The translations under genes were made by a program, and so were the position numbers. Of a stretch of DNA of 64,000 nt, positions 12,403 to 23,724 are shown piece by piece. This DNA is from Berberis thunbergii (Eukaryota; Streptophyta; Magnoliopsida; Ranunculales; Berberidaceae). The notes beneath the pieces are model-generated. The model worked only from the letters and a program-made list of their open reading frames with translations. It was not told where the DNA came from and did no database searches. Location: NCBI GenBank assembly GCA_003290165.1, contig QNQO01000817.1, positions 124,001 through 188,000 of the forward strand, given 5' to 3'. Every line of letters begins with the position of its first letter. Within the stretch, counting starts at the first letter, position 1.

Positions 12403-12821
12403 CTAAAACAGTTTCAGCAGTGTTCCATTGTCTACCGATGTTTCTCAAGCTAATTGTAACTTAAGGAAGCCGTTTACTCTGGATTTTCAAGAGGTAGTAA
12501 AAATCACAATTTATTAGGTCAATTCTGTATGTTATTGTCAAGTCATCCACCATGTTTACTGGGCTTCAACCATCAATATCTTACACTGGCACCAAAAGAA
12601 GAACCAAATGTCTTGGACACAAAAAAAAAAAAAAAAAAACTATATTGCTACTCTCCTAGAGTCAAGCTAAACATGCAGACAAGTGACACGGGCCCCTCAT
12701 TCTCATTAGGACTGAACGAGGCAATAGATTCGCTTGGAGAATCAATCAACCCTTCTTATACTGCAACAATTGTCTCTTTTATTCAATTAACAAAAACCAC
12801 TGAAATTCAAGGTTACCTAAA

Positions 12822-12957
12822 GAGCTTGTCTAACTGGCGAGGAAACCAGCGAACCAGCGAGGGAGGGAGGGAGGGGTGGAAACCCTCCATCCCCCTCGGG
12901 ATGCACGAAAGGGATGAAGCCCTCCCTCGCTGGTTTTCTCGACAGTTAGATTTTCTG
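12822..12957. mobile_element. Mutator-type MITE (136 bp)
   Basis: The ends GAGCTTGTCTAACTGGCGAGG and the inverse of CGACAGTTAGATTTTCTG pair over about 30 bp, including the CCAGCG segment. Perfect 9-bp duplications TTACCTAAA flank it at 12,813-12,821 and 12,958-12,966. A 9-bp duplication fits Mutator. The TnTCTAAnTGnCGAGG terminus is shared with the elements at 17,918, 22,931 and 33,414. Confidence 0.85.
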
Positions 12958-12966
12958 TTACCTAAA

Positions 12967-14365
12967 ACCAAGATGATATGGACTCTAGACAGCCTACATT
13001 GATCTCATTACATGGAAAAATCTGGGCTCAACAACAGTCGTATTTTGTTGTCAGATGGTGTGAAGTTCAAGAGGGAAGTAACTTGAGATACTTTTCGGGG
13101 AAATTGATTTACACGGTTCACTTCAAGATAAAGGGTGAATGTAAGTTGTTAAGATATTAACAACTGCGAAGTATGTAGCCATCAAACGATTCAAACTCCT
13201 TTGAATCAACAAATACACAAAACCTTTACCAACCCAAATACAGTTGCTCACCTTTACCTATGCGAAATATACAAAACCTTACCCAAATGTCAAATACAGT
13301 TGCTCACTTATTCATTTGATTCAACTTTACAACATATGTTGCCAAAAGACCAGATGGATATTTTCAGCACATTTATCTCTAGCTGATGATGACCTACACG
13401 AGTTCAACATCAGATTAGGTGAGTAAAACAAAATGATATTCACAAACGAAAAAGCTTTGGAAAAAGATTATTAGTCAGACATACCCAAAACCCAAAAATA
13501 GTCGTCCTCAAAACTTCTCTATTTTAATGGTTTTATTCATTTTTTGTTTTTTCCCCACAGCCAATGACCATGTTATAAATTTAAAAAAAAAAAAAAAAAC
13601 ACCGAACACCAAAACAGAAGTGAAGGACGAGACACAATCTTCCCAGGATAAAACACCAACCACGTAAACCCAGATCCCTCTGCTTAAAGATCAACAACAA
13701 AAAGGTTTCTACCCAAGCCGGGCTTGGTGAGGTTCCTCCTCTCTTTCAATATCACTACCTTACAATCACAACTACTTATATTTGTTAACCAATGACCCTT
13801 ATAATTTTATTTTATTTTCTTTTCACTTGGTGTAATCTATTATCATCAAAGCAGACCACAAACTTATAACTTGGTCCCATTGGAAAATTTTCACGAGAAA
13901 AATCCTTCAGTGTTTGCTGATTGCATATATAATCTACATGGAAGCATTTGGAAATGTTTTTTTGTCCCAAGAGAGATAAATGGTTTTCTGTTGTTAGTAC
14001 CCCACCCTAACAGGGGAGACAAGCTTTCAGCTTGACCCATCACACCATGTCATGATCAACTAAAATCAGTTATTATACCAAATCAGTTGATCCAACTGAT
14101 TCAACATTCTAAAAGGTGACAACTGCTTCCACTGCAATCAAAGAAAACTTTTTTAAGGATTTAGTCATGAAAACTTTTGATCTCGCGATAACCTATATTC
14201 CCAATAACAACACAAAACAGAGTAACTCTTATCTGATAAAGAGAGAGATTCAAAATATATATACAAGAGGACAAACCAGGATTTTCAGTTTTAACTATGA
14301 CAGAGACGTGATTTTAAGTAAAATCAGGTTTCTATGAAACAATTATTTAGCTTGTAAGAAATGCA
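12967..14365. other. intergenic, 3' flank of the RING gene
   Basis: AT-rich sequence with poly-A runs at 13,582-13,600. ORFs are short and not gene-like. The 3' untranslated part of the RING gene must lie in the right-hand end of this interval, but no unambiguous poly-A signal could be chosen. Confidence 0.45.
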
Positions 14366-16566
14366 TCACCTTATATGAGAATCATATGGCATAAACACTG
14401 GATCTGGAATAATGAGAGGGAGCTTATCTATGTAAAGAAACAGCCTTTTCAAGTTCTCCCTGCATATTGAGGACATATCAATTATCTCTCTGTTATCAGT
14501 AAAGATCCAAAGGTCACCCGAGTTTACTCTTTTGAGGCTATCCCTGCAGAAGGGGCATGACTGTGACCGTGCACGCCTGAAAGAAGCATAGGAAATCAAT
14601 ACTCAGTCACATATCAATCTATAGCTACAAATGAATGCCACCAAAATGGACACTAGATCACAAAAAGATAAATCTACCACTTCTAGGAGCAGGGCGGACA
14701 TGGGAGACTTGGCATATACAGAAACCATAGTTGCTGAACCAATCAATTTTACTAGTCAGTGCATAGATAGTCTTCGGCGAAGGAAAAAAAATTGTTTAGA
14801 ATAACTAAGGATTGTCTCATTATTTACAGGGTGAAGTCCCAACAACTGCTTAGTTCTGCCATTGCATATTTACTACCTAATGCGATGCAAATGGGTGGGG
14901 ATCTTCCAAACCTCGGAAGTGAATCGTGATATGTAGATATAATAGTTCAAATTTAAGTCAACAAAGTCTGCTCCTAATGGGAAGTGTAAAATTTGTTTCT
15001 ATCTTCCTAGAGTTCAACAAGGAAGGCACAATAACTACAATTAAGGAAAGAAATTTATATATATATATAATAGGACAAGCAAATGCATGCACAGACGACA
15101 TTAGGAGTGTTATGAGCTGCTTACCAATCACGATAGCACTTCACACATAATGCATGACTGCAATTTGGCAATACAACCTTGCTGTTCAACTCCATGCAAA
15201 TACCACATTCCTCTTCCCTCTCTATCTCTAGTTCAGAGAGTTTACCCTTATCCATCTCATCCTTCTTTTTATACTTTGTTGTACATATCTCTTTCTGTTT
15301 TCGATCCTCCACATCAGTGATTCCTCTTTGAAGTTGCAATAAAGAGGGAAATATCACAGCTGGTCATTCAGAAATAGAATTTTGAATTATACATGTAAGG
15401 TTGACAGTCTTTACATCCATTATATAGGAATGTTAAAGATAAACAAAAAACTGAATGTTGTGAAAATGAACAAGAAAAAAGTGCACACCCGAAAGGGAAG
15501 AAACTCAACTATAGACTTTTAATTAACTCACCATAGAATTCTTTAATACTGGCTTTTCTTTCATGAACAGACATTGTGGTCCTGCCATCCATATAAGCCT
15601 GCATGCAATAGTTCGTCATGATTATTAAAAAAAAAAAAAAAAATCATGCTAGACGCAATCCAAAAATCGAAGAATTTACTGTTGGAAAAAACTGAGGACA
15701 AATTGTACGTTATAAATTAGAACTCTAAGCAACCCCAGAGCACCAGCAAGATTACAATCAGTCCATTGGACTAGAAAAAGAAATATATGAGCAACAGGGC
15801 TATAAGACAATCTCATCTGAATACAGGCGCCGTCATATTCCCTAGGATAAACTGATGCCCTGTATCAAGAAAAAAATAACCTTCAATAAACAACAAACTC
15901 ACAACTTCCACTTGAAAGTTTACTGTTAACAATCACCATTTGAAGACAAACCCCTCAAGTCCTGTACTATTTTGTTGACGGTAGGAAGGATGAGCAGGAA
16001 AGGTTCACAGTGCAAGAATACAACCAAATGTAATGTCGAAACAGAGAATATAAAAAAAAAATAAAACACTTCCACATGACATGCTCATGAACCAAAGATA
16101 ATTTGTAAACATTAGCAAAGTATAATAACTAAAACAAAAACACCAAGTTTATCTGTTCAACCAATTATAGATACCAAAACAGCACCAAACAAAACATTGA
16201 ATTCAATAATCAGATTGAAAACCCATCAACCAATTACACAAAGAAGACGACCCCAATCAATATATTTTTCAACAGACCTCTTTGTTAGGCAGATTTAGCA
16301 AAACAACTGGAAAAGTTCATATAATCTGCATAAGTAAAGGTCCTGAATTAACGAAAAATAATGAATAATTTTTTACTAATTAAAACCCATAAATTGTATA
16401 ACGTATGTGTATCTGCATAAATAAGAACTCCTAAACTTACCAAAAAAAAAAAAAAACTCTTGAAAATTTTTAGACAAACTATGAACAGAGGAGATAATTA
16501 CAGAGTATTTGCGTGTTGAATATCAGCTTCGAGAGCTTTGAGAGAATCCTTGAATGACTTCCGCAT
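14366..16566 (-). CDS. RING-finger E3 ubiquitin ligase, AIRP2-type (five exons)
   Basis: Five exons join in frame: 16,566-16,502, 15,859-15,709, 15,598-15,532, 15,359-15,125 and 14,576-14,366 (stop TGA at 14,368-14,366). All introns are GT-AG. The product is 242 residues and begins MRKSFKDSLKALEADI. A C3HC4 RING lies near the C-terminus, with Cys146, Cys149, Cys161, His163, Cys166, Cys169, Cys180 and Cys183; the last intron splits Trp173 inside it. A conserved N-terminal half with YPREYDGAC and LVQWTDC motifs, and a charged linker (about 112-145), match the plant AIRP2 family, cytosolic E3 ligases linked to abscisic acid and drought responses (family knowledge). The reading frame is intact with no stops, unlike everything around it. 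The start is the only Met at the family N-terminus. This is the best host gene in the window; the family assignment is strong, the specific orthology is inference. Confidence 0.93.
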
Positions 16567-16900
16567 GGCCGAAACTCTCTCTACAATTACACTTAAATCC
16601 CATCCAACAACTCAACCCACCTTCAGATCAAACCCTAATACCCTTTTACCTCTCTTTCACCAATTCTCTCTTTTCTTCCCTCAGAGAACTCAATAACACA
16701 CCAACCCACGAAACCCTCAATACCTCCCCACCGAATTCTCACTCCAATCCCCTTAAAATTCAACTCAGAAAATCCCAAAAAAAACTCTAATTCGAGAACT
16801 CTCTCTCACCTCACTGTGTAGCAAAGACGAATTGGGAGGTTTTACAGTGTTGTTGCGTTTGTTTTGTTTAAGCTTCCCTCTAATCATCTACACTATTCTC
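16567..16900 (-). promoter_or_regulatory. 5' leader and proximal promoter region of the RING gene
   Basis: Directly upstream of the ATG the minus strand is GA-rich (GAGAGAGTTT and similar), as is usual for plant leaders. A clear TATA box or start site could not be fixed by eye. Confidence 0.4.
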
Positions 16901-16906
16901 TAAGGG

Positions 16907-17401
16907 CACGTTTGGTTAGCATTTTTATTTCCATTTCCCTCGTTGTTACGTAGATTATTGCTATTCGGTTATTTATTTACTGAAAAAAAAAATAGATTCT
17001 TCCATTTTTCCATTACCCATGATCGAGGAATGTCATTCCAAAAAAATATTGAAATTTCAGAAGAAAACTATTTTTTTTTTAATTTTGATTAGGCCAATCT
17101 CAATTTCGATACAGTGATTTTTATGAGATATGTAGCTTGTATGATTGAGTCTTGTGAGACTATTTATATAAGAGTTTAAAATATTTAAATTATATTAATA
17201 ATTTTAAAATTATAATTAAAATTTTTAAAAAATTTATATTAAAAGAAATATTTTTTAAAATCAATTCATCAAAATTATCTTGAAAAACGAAATTGCAAGC
17301 TCTTGCTTGTTGGAATCCAAGTCCATAGTAAGGCCAGGAAATTCGAATTCACGAAAACAATTTAAATTCTGAGGTCTATTTTTAGTGTAACCAAACAAAC
17401 C
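16907..17401. mobile_element. possible MITE with TTTGGTTA-type ends
   Basis: GGGCACGTTTGGTTAGC on the left faces GTGTAACCAAACAAACC on the right, a loose inverted pair of a type common in plant MITEs. The interior is AT-rich. The flanks read TAA and TTA rather than an exact duplication, so the call is tentative. Confidence 0.4.
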
Positions 17402-17908
17402 TTACTATAGTACTATTTTTCTTCATCCTCTTTGTGCCTTGCTTTGAGCGCAAGCTTCGGTAGTTATCGGTTTAGATATTTTTCTAAAATTACTAATCTG
17501 TCCCTTACTCGTGGAAGAAGTCAAGCAAATGGATCAGATGGTCAGCAAACGTGTAGGACATGCTTTCTCTTCACCAGTAGCTTCGGTGAGCCCCACACAC
17601 TTTTTCTGTCAGTTAAACTGATTTAATAATAAGATATTAGTATTATTTGGTACAACCGTCTGTAAAGTATCGGAATTTAAATGCATTTAATTCTTGAAGA
17701 TCGAAAATTTAATGACTTGTTGTTGTGTGATGTATGCTTTGCATGGGCATTAATGTTAAGTCTGCTTCATCGGAAGTTGTGATTTGTGAAGTGTACTACT
17801 CCACGATTAGCTTCTACAGGGCCCGTGCTACCAAAACGCTTTTCTATCACTGATTAAAATTCAATATAATTATTTTTTTATCATTATTTTTTTCATCCAT
17901 GGTCCAGT
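17402..17908. other. intergenic, nothing assigned
   Basis: One ORF of 64 codons (17,432-17,626) has no recognisable domain. Confidence 0.4.
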
Positions 17909-17917
17909 CTAAAAGAA

Positions 17918-19033
17918 GAGCAATTCTCGATGTCGAGGGTTTGGGCGAGGGAGGGTGGGGCGCATGTGCAGGAGGTGACGTGGCAAAAAAAAAAAAAAAA
18001 AAAGAGAGGGAGAAATCGAAAATTTGGGGGAGAAGAAGGAGGGAATGGGGAGCTTTCTCCTCATTTTCAATCGACAGAGAGCTCTCCTCCCCTCCCCATT
18101 TTCTCCCTCTCTCTCTCCCCATTTTCCATCTTAGATAGAAAAGGTTCCCTCCCTCTCCCCCAAACGAAGCTCTCCCTCTCCACCTTCTCCCCATCATCGT
18201 CATCTACTCAAACGAAGGAGAAGAGAAGACGCTCAAACGAAGCCAGAGAAGAAAGAGAAGAGAAAAAGCTTCAATTTTTAGGTTTTTGGTTTCGGACTCT
18301 CCAGATCTGATTTTCATCACTCGGATCTGGTTTCCAGAGGTAAGAGCTTCAATTATTTTTTTTATTTTTTTTTCAGTTTTCAATTTGGGTTTTTATGGAT
18401 TCATACAAAACTTTGTAGTCCTCTTCGATTTCATACCAATCGGGAGCATATATTTCATACAAAGACTGGTATGAAGTTTTCCCCAAAATTTTCAATTCAT
18501 ACAAAAATCGAAGCACTTGTGTCGAGAGAAATTCGGGTTCCACTCCACCACTCCCCCTTGATTTTCTCCCACATCTGGAGTCCTCTTCACTCCATCTCCT
18601 CCTTCAAATCTCTCTCTGTTGTTGGTGAAAAAGCTAGCTTTGGGTTTGATTGAAATTGGTGATTGGAGAAAGTGAGGGTTTGATCTTCAAGCACATTGGT
18701 TTTCTGCAACGTAAGTGGTTCTAGATTCTGAAATTGAGTAATTTTGTGCAAGTTTTGGTGTAAAGCTAGGGTTTTTATGAATGTTAGTTTGATTTTGATG
18801 TTTGGGGTCATTTGGGTTTTTGGGATTTTCATTTCTTTGTATGAATGGTATTTGATGCATGGGATTGATCACATTTTTGTGTTTGTTTGTTTGTTTTTGG
18901 TTAAATTTGTTTCTTTGCATATTTATTAGTAGAGATGATTGAATGCAAGTAGTTTATGGATTTTTTTGTTTGTTTCATTAGAGCATACTTCTATGGATCA
19001 TACTCATATTTTTGTAATTTGTTTTTGCAAGTA
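17918..19033 (+). repeat. left inverted arm of the Mutator-like element, with leader-like exons
   Basis: After the terminal motif come an A run, a purine/pyrimidine-rich leader-like segment and an exon end CCAGAG with donor GTAAGAGC near 18,341. A second strong donor, CAAC followed by GTAAGTGG, lies near 18,710. This resembles a plant 5' leader with introns, reading towards the centre. The AT-rich remainder would be intron. Confidence 0.7.
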
Positions 19034-19083
19034 TTTATTTTATGTTTTCATCATATGAAACATGTTTATATTCTCTATGCCAG

Positions 19084-19187
19084 GTATGAGCAGATCATAG
19101 AGACTACCAAGCAACTCTCCCTGCGAACTTACAAATACATAAACCTTGTACTAGAATCTGCACAGGCACAGTCTACTGCAACTTAAT
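19084..19187 (+). pseudogene. exon-like fragment, terminal exon, unidentified
   Basis: A possible acceptor (TATGCCAG) at 19,083 is followed by 34 open codons starting YEQIIETTKQLSLRTYKYIN and ending at a TAA at 19,185-19,187. It lies just inside the left arm and could be spliced to the leader donors there. I do not recognise the protein family; it may be the tail of a captured host gene. Confidence 0.45.
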
Positions 19188-19500
19188 TGGGATTGACATA
19201 GGTTAAATTTTGGAGGAGAAACGACTAGTGACTCGGGGAAAATTTTTGAGTTATTTTGGCAATTGTTGCTGTAGTTTTTGTAGAATCAGTGGTGAAGTTT
19301 TTTAGGACATCTTCAAAGCAGAGAAATATCAAATATTCTGGAATTGTTCAACATACTAAATTGATTTTGATGTTTCTGTTTAATTTATTTGAGTTTTTAT
19401 GTCTAAGAAGTTGATTGATAATTCAATAGTTAGTTCTTATCCATCATATTTTTAAGGTTTCATTCTATGGTTATCTTCAAATTTTGTATCGCTTGTCGGA

Positions 19501-19703
19501 GTTGAATGGTGTTGCTGATTAAAGTTCGGATGATTTCAATACAAGAAATGAGATGCCTTTGTAGTCATCTATACATAAAATTGAATCTATATGTAATATT
19601 GAGTTGAATGGTTGTTGATTAAAGTTCGGATGATTTCAGTACAAGAAATGAGATGCTTTTGTAGTCATCTATACGTAAAATTGAATCTATATGTAATATT
19701 GAA
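19501..19703. repeat. tandem duplication of about 102 bp
   Basis: Two adjacent copies each contain TTAAAGTTCGGATGATTTCA and end with GAATCTATATGTAATATTGA. The copies differ at only a few positions. Confidence 0.85.
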
Positions 19704-20311
19704 TCTTTGTTCCTGTTTGGTGTCTGTTTTGTGCCCAACATGGGAATGCGGTGATCATCCTTGTTGTAGTCTTGTAGTAGAAGGTGCGTCTTTGGAGCGG
19801 GGGTAATGATAGGCCCCCAATTAGATTTACTTATTCAAGGAAGAAGAATGCAACAAGGAATCAGTAAGTGATGGTAGCTGCTATTATACAAGCTGCTGAA
19901 GAGGACAGTCGGTGATAATTGTTGTTACGAAATATGCAAGTGTTGAGTGCTGAAACAGAATGCAGGTTGCATAACTGAATACAACTGGCTGCAATTGGGA
20001 TTTAAGTCTGATAGATACAAATAGACAATGTGCTATAAATAGGACTAGAGTTGGAGCAAATAGGTCATTCATTCATTGTAACAATTGTACACTGAGCAAG
20101 TGCTCTATAGGAGATTAAGGCATCTCGAATAGCCTCTTAACATTCTATATCATTCAATACAATTCTTTTTTTGTCATCACCACTCTCTGCATTGGAGTTG
20201 CATAATCATTTTTCTTTCTTGTACCTCTCTGTTAGCATTTTGTTTGCTGAGAATGTAGGATTCCATTCATCTCACTTTGATTGCTGCCAAGGAAATCTGA
20301 GGTGAAGTGCT

Positions 20312-20856
20312 TCATTTCTGCAGAACACAACAAGAACAAGTCAGACCATAACACTCTCTTGTTCGGCAATCTACTCTATGCCACGCACTCAGTGCATCCA
20401 TCTTTTCTGCATCAACACGGCTTTTCTTCGGTTTAGAAGAACCCTTTAGGGATGCAATCATGCCAGCCTACAACCAACAGGAAATCCCATTACCACATAT
20501 AAAACATGTTCTTAAGAGTGTCCACCTGAGAAATTCCAACTTCCCCAAAATATAAAATACGTAAAGTGTAAGCAGAATAAAAGTGCATTAACAATAAAAA
20601 TCCATAACACAAAACACAAAAGGAAACAATTTCATATAACCCAGGCTGATTCAAGGTACCAAATTAAAGATGGTAAGTTCCCTTAAAATCAAGTTCACTA
20701 TTAGCAATATCTCACATGTGACTTTCTTATAAATGCTGCATCATGCCACGCCATGGAAAGAAAAGTAGCAAACCTCTTTATCCATGTCAATATTCCGGAA
20801 AGGATCCCATTCTCCCACATTTGTCATGCTAAATGCTGACATAGGTACATCGTCGC
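20312..20856 (-). pseudogene. two exon-like fragments of an unidentified gene
   Basis: Exon A is 20,856-20,774 (acceptor TTTTGCAG; residues include SAFSMTNVGEWDPFRNIDMD). Exon B is 20,467-20,312 (acceptor TTGTAG; begins AGMIASLKGSSKPKKSR, contains KMDALSAWHR and ends at TGA). They join in frame (...DKE then AGM), although the donor after exon A (GTTTGC) is weak. Both lie between the arms and read away from the right arm, so they could be driven from it. The family is not recognised. Coding-like composition in an otherwise AT-rich element suggests capture from a host gene. Confidence 0.5.
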
Positions 20857-21800
20857 CTGCAAAATGAAATATGGATGGAATGAGTAGATTAGAAAAAAGA
20901 ATTCTTAATGATTGACCATCATGCAAAAACATACTAAAACAAAGACTTTAGTGAGACAAAAATGGGCTATTAAGGAAGTAGGATAGACAACTGGTTAGAT
21001 CTAGTGTGGATGTACACAGACTGTAGTTGGAGTTGGCAGCTCAAACTTAAATTCGAAAGAGCTATAAGCTGAACTAGCATATGAATCATGAAATCTTAAA
21101 GCCATTTACTCATTTCTACTGTGTTTCCCATCTGTCTGTTTCAGTTGGATCAACAAATCTAAATACATCCTTCGACGTGATTGCCTCGTGCATCAAGCAC
21201 AATTTAGCTTCTTGTTAGCATACCCACCATCCAGTAAATCCTATCATGTTAGCATGTCTCAGTATTCTTCTGTCTCTTACAACCCTTTGCCTTTTGGCAT
21301 ATTATGGTGTGCCAAGCTGTGGGTTTCAACCCTAAAAATATTTAATTTTAAACTTAGAAACCGTCACTGACCTGATTTGAAGAATCTTGACAAAAGCTTT
21401 AAGAAATTTCTAATTAAAAAATTCTTCAAGGTGTGAATATAAGTTCTGGTATTACAAGATTAAACAGTTATTGGTCTCCACCATTTGTGCTTTCTTTGTC
21501 CACATGTACATACAGCTTTTAGTGGAACACTTTTCCCTTGCATACTGTTCATTCATAAACCATATTGGTCGCAAGATTCATTGCATTTTGAGAAGAAAAT
21601 GAATTACAAACTTGAATGAAGTTTATCTTAAAGACAAATCACAAACCAACGTATAATTAATAATCATGTCAATTAAGGAGCTAAATAGTATTGAACAATC
21701 GGAGTTCCAACTCAAAATAGCTATAATAGGATAATGTTATATGAATTTATACACAAGTGCGGTCACAGCTCAATCAGTCAAACGCATGAACTAAGACTAT

Positions 21801-22907
21801 TACTTGCAAAAACAAATTACAAAAATATGAGTATGATCCATAGAAGTATGCTCTAATGAAACAAACAAAAAAATCCATAAACTACTTGCATTCAATCATC
21901 TCTACTAATAAATATGCAAAGAAACAAATTTAACCAAAAACAAACAAACAAACACAAAAATGTGATCAATCCCATGCATCAAATACCATTCATACAAAGA
22001 AATGAAAATCCCAAAAACCCAAATGACCCCAAACATCAAAATCAAACTAACATTCATAAAAACCCTAGCTTTACACCAAAACTTGCACAAAATTACTCAA
22101 TTTCAGAATCTAGAACCACTTACGTTGCAGAAAACCAACGTGCTTGAAGATCAAACCCTCACTTTCTCCAATCACCAATTTCAATCAAACCCAAAGCTAG
22201 CTTTTTCACCAACAACAGAGAGAGATTTGAAGGAGGAGATGGAGTGAAGAGGACTCCAGATGTGGGAGAAAATCAAGGGGGAGTGGTGGAGTGGAACCCG
22301 AATTTCTCTCGACACAAGTGCTTCGATTTTTGTATGAATTGAAAACTTTGGGGAAAACTTCATACCAGTCTTTGTATGAAATATATGCTCCCGATTGGTA
22401 TGAAATCGAAGAGGACTACAAAGTTTTGTATGAATCCATAAAAACCCAAATTGAAAACTGAAAAAAAAAAAAAATAATTGAAGCTCTTACCTCTGGAAAC
22501 CAGATCCGAGTGATGAAAATCAGATCTGGAGAGTCCGAAACCAAAAACCTAAAAATTGAAGCTTCTTCTCTTCTCTTTCTTTTCTGGCTTCGTTTGAGCG
22601 TCTTCTCTTCTCCTTCGTTTGAGTAGATGACGATGATGGGGAGAGGGTGGAGAGGGAGAGCTTCGTTTGGGGGAGAGGGAGGGAGCCTTTTCTATCTAAG
22701 ATGGAAAATGGGGAGAGGGAGAGGGAGAAAATGGGGAGGGGAGGAGAGCTCTCTGTCGATTGAAAATGGGGAGAAAGCTCCCCATTCCCTCCTTCTTTTC
22801 CCCCAAATTTTCGATTTCCCCCCTTTTTTTTTTTTTTTTTGCCACATCACCTCCTGCACATGCGCCCCACCCTCCCTCGCCCAAACCCTCGACATCTAGA
22901 ATTGCTC
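21801..22907 (-). repeat. right inverted arm of the Mutator-like element, with leader-like exons
   Basis: Inverse of the left arm, including the same donors on the minus strand (near 22,490 and 22,120). Differences from the left arm cluster in the outer 250 bp (A-run length and purine-rich stretch); the inner part is almost identical. Confidence 0.75.
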
Positions 22908-22930
22908 CTAAAGAAACATGTAAATTTAAC

Positions 22931-23093
22931 GGAAAATTCTAAATGGCGAGGAAACGGGCGAGGGGTGCATGTGATCGCTCATCTCTTTTGAGATGCACGC
23001 TTGCACTTTTGAAATGCATAGCTTCATGAATTTTGAGAAAAATGAGTGGTAAAACCCACTCCCTTGCCCCTTTCCTCGACGTCTTAGAAGGGC
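22931..23093. mobile_element. Mutator-type MITE (163 bp)
   Basis: The left end GGAAAATTCTAAATGGCGAGG faces CCTCGACGTCTTAGAAGGGC. AAATTTAAC (22,922-22,930) and TAATTTAAC (23,094-23,102) are a 9-bp duplication with one mismatch. It begins only 14 bp after the target duplication of the large Mutator-like element and shares its terminal motif. Confidence 0.75.
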
Positions 23094-23102
23094 TAATTTA
23101 AC

Positions 23103-23724
23103 ATGCAATGTTGCCTTTCAAAAAAAAAAAAAAATGCATTGTCAAATTTGTACATAAGGTTAGGAGAATCTGGACTCTTTCATTCCAAATTTAATAAAAG
23201 TGGTAAGTGTCGAGGTGCCATGTTTTCTAAGGTTTACTTTACAGTTAAGACTCATTTATATGTCTTTTACCTTTTTTTACAATATTTTAGAATACAAATG
23301 ATGAGACGTGAAACAGTCATCAAATCATGTGGCACGAACCAACTTTAATTGAAGATAATTCAAACTGATCAGGCCCTAATTCAAGACAATTCAGAATCCA
23401 GATTATACAAATTCAATATGATAGCAATATCGAGCTTGATCCAAGACAGGGAGGTCAAAACACAAACGCTTGGCTAGGACAAACTCAAGTATCATTTGGA
23501 CCGCTCCTAGTCTGACCAGGAGAATTGACACCGAGTCCTGATGGAAAATAAATACTAAAAAAATTTTAAGTCTTTGAAGGATAAGAATCCTACAAAAACA
23601 TAACTTAATAGAGGTAGATTTTGAATAAAATTATCTTCATTTATTGTCCAATCAAGGTAGAATCAAGGAATGATATAAATTCTCTCACTATATAAAGTAA
23701 ACTTGAAAAAAGAATTAAGGCATG
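23103..23724. other. intergenic, nothing assigned
   Basis: AT-rich; an A run at 23,119-23,133. No gene or repeat recognised. Confidence 0.4.

Larger units (their letters stand above)
17918..22907. mobile_element. Mutator-like element with arms of about 1.1 kb, carrying gene fragments (4,990 bp)
   Basis: The outer ends are GAGCAATTCTCGATGTCGAGG on the left and the inverse of CCTCGACATCTAGAATTGCTC on the right. Left arm 17,918-19,033 and right arm 21,801-22,907 are near-identical inverted copies; an accidental 61-codon ORF is residue-for-residue the same in both (18,744-18,929 and 22,090-21,905). The flanks CTAAAAGAA (17,909-17,917) and CTAAAGAAA (22,908-22,916) look like a degenerate 9-bp target duplication, as for Mutator. 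The inner 2.77 kb has exon-like pieces on both strands (separate entries). No MURA-type transposase was seen, so it must depend on a partner. Arms of this length with gene pieces between them suggest a Pack-MULE. Confidence 0.75.

Noticed and set aside
17847..18310. ORFs of 79-126 codons at the left arm's outer end
   Set aside because: Built from A runs and purine/pyrimidine-rich leader sequence; translated text is low complexity (K, R, S, P).
18744..18929. 61-codon ORF, identical in both arms of the Mutator-like element
   Set aside because: It lies in the presumed intron of the leader; the identity reflects arm identity, not coding selection. The opposite strand is equally open.
19807..20190. 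Solo LTR-like stretch with TATAAATAGG and a CT-rich tail inside the Mutator-like element
   Set aside because: No convincing TG...CA ends or target duplication could be fixed.
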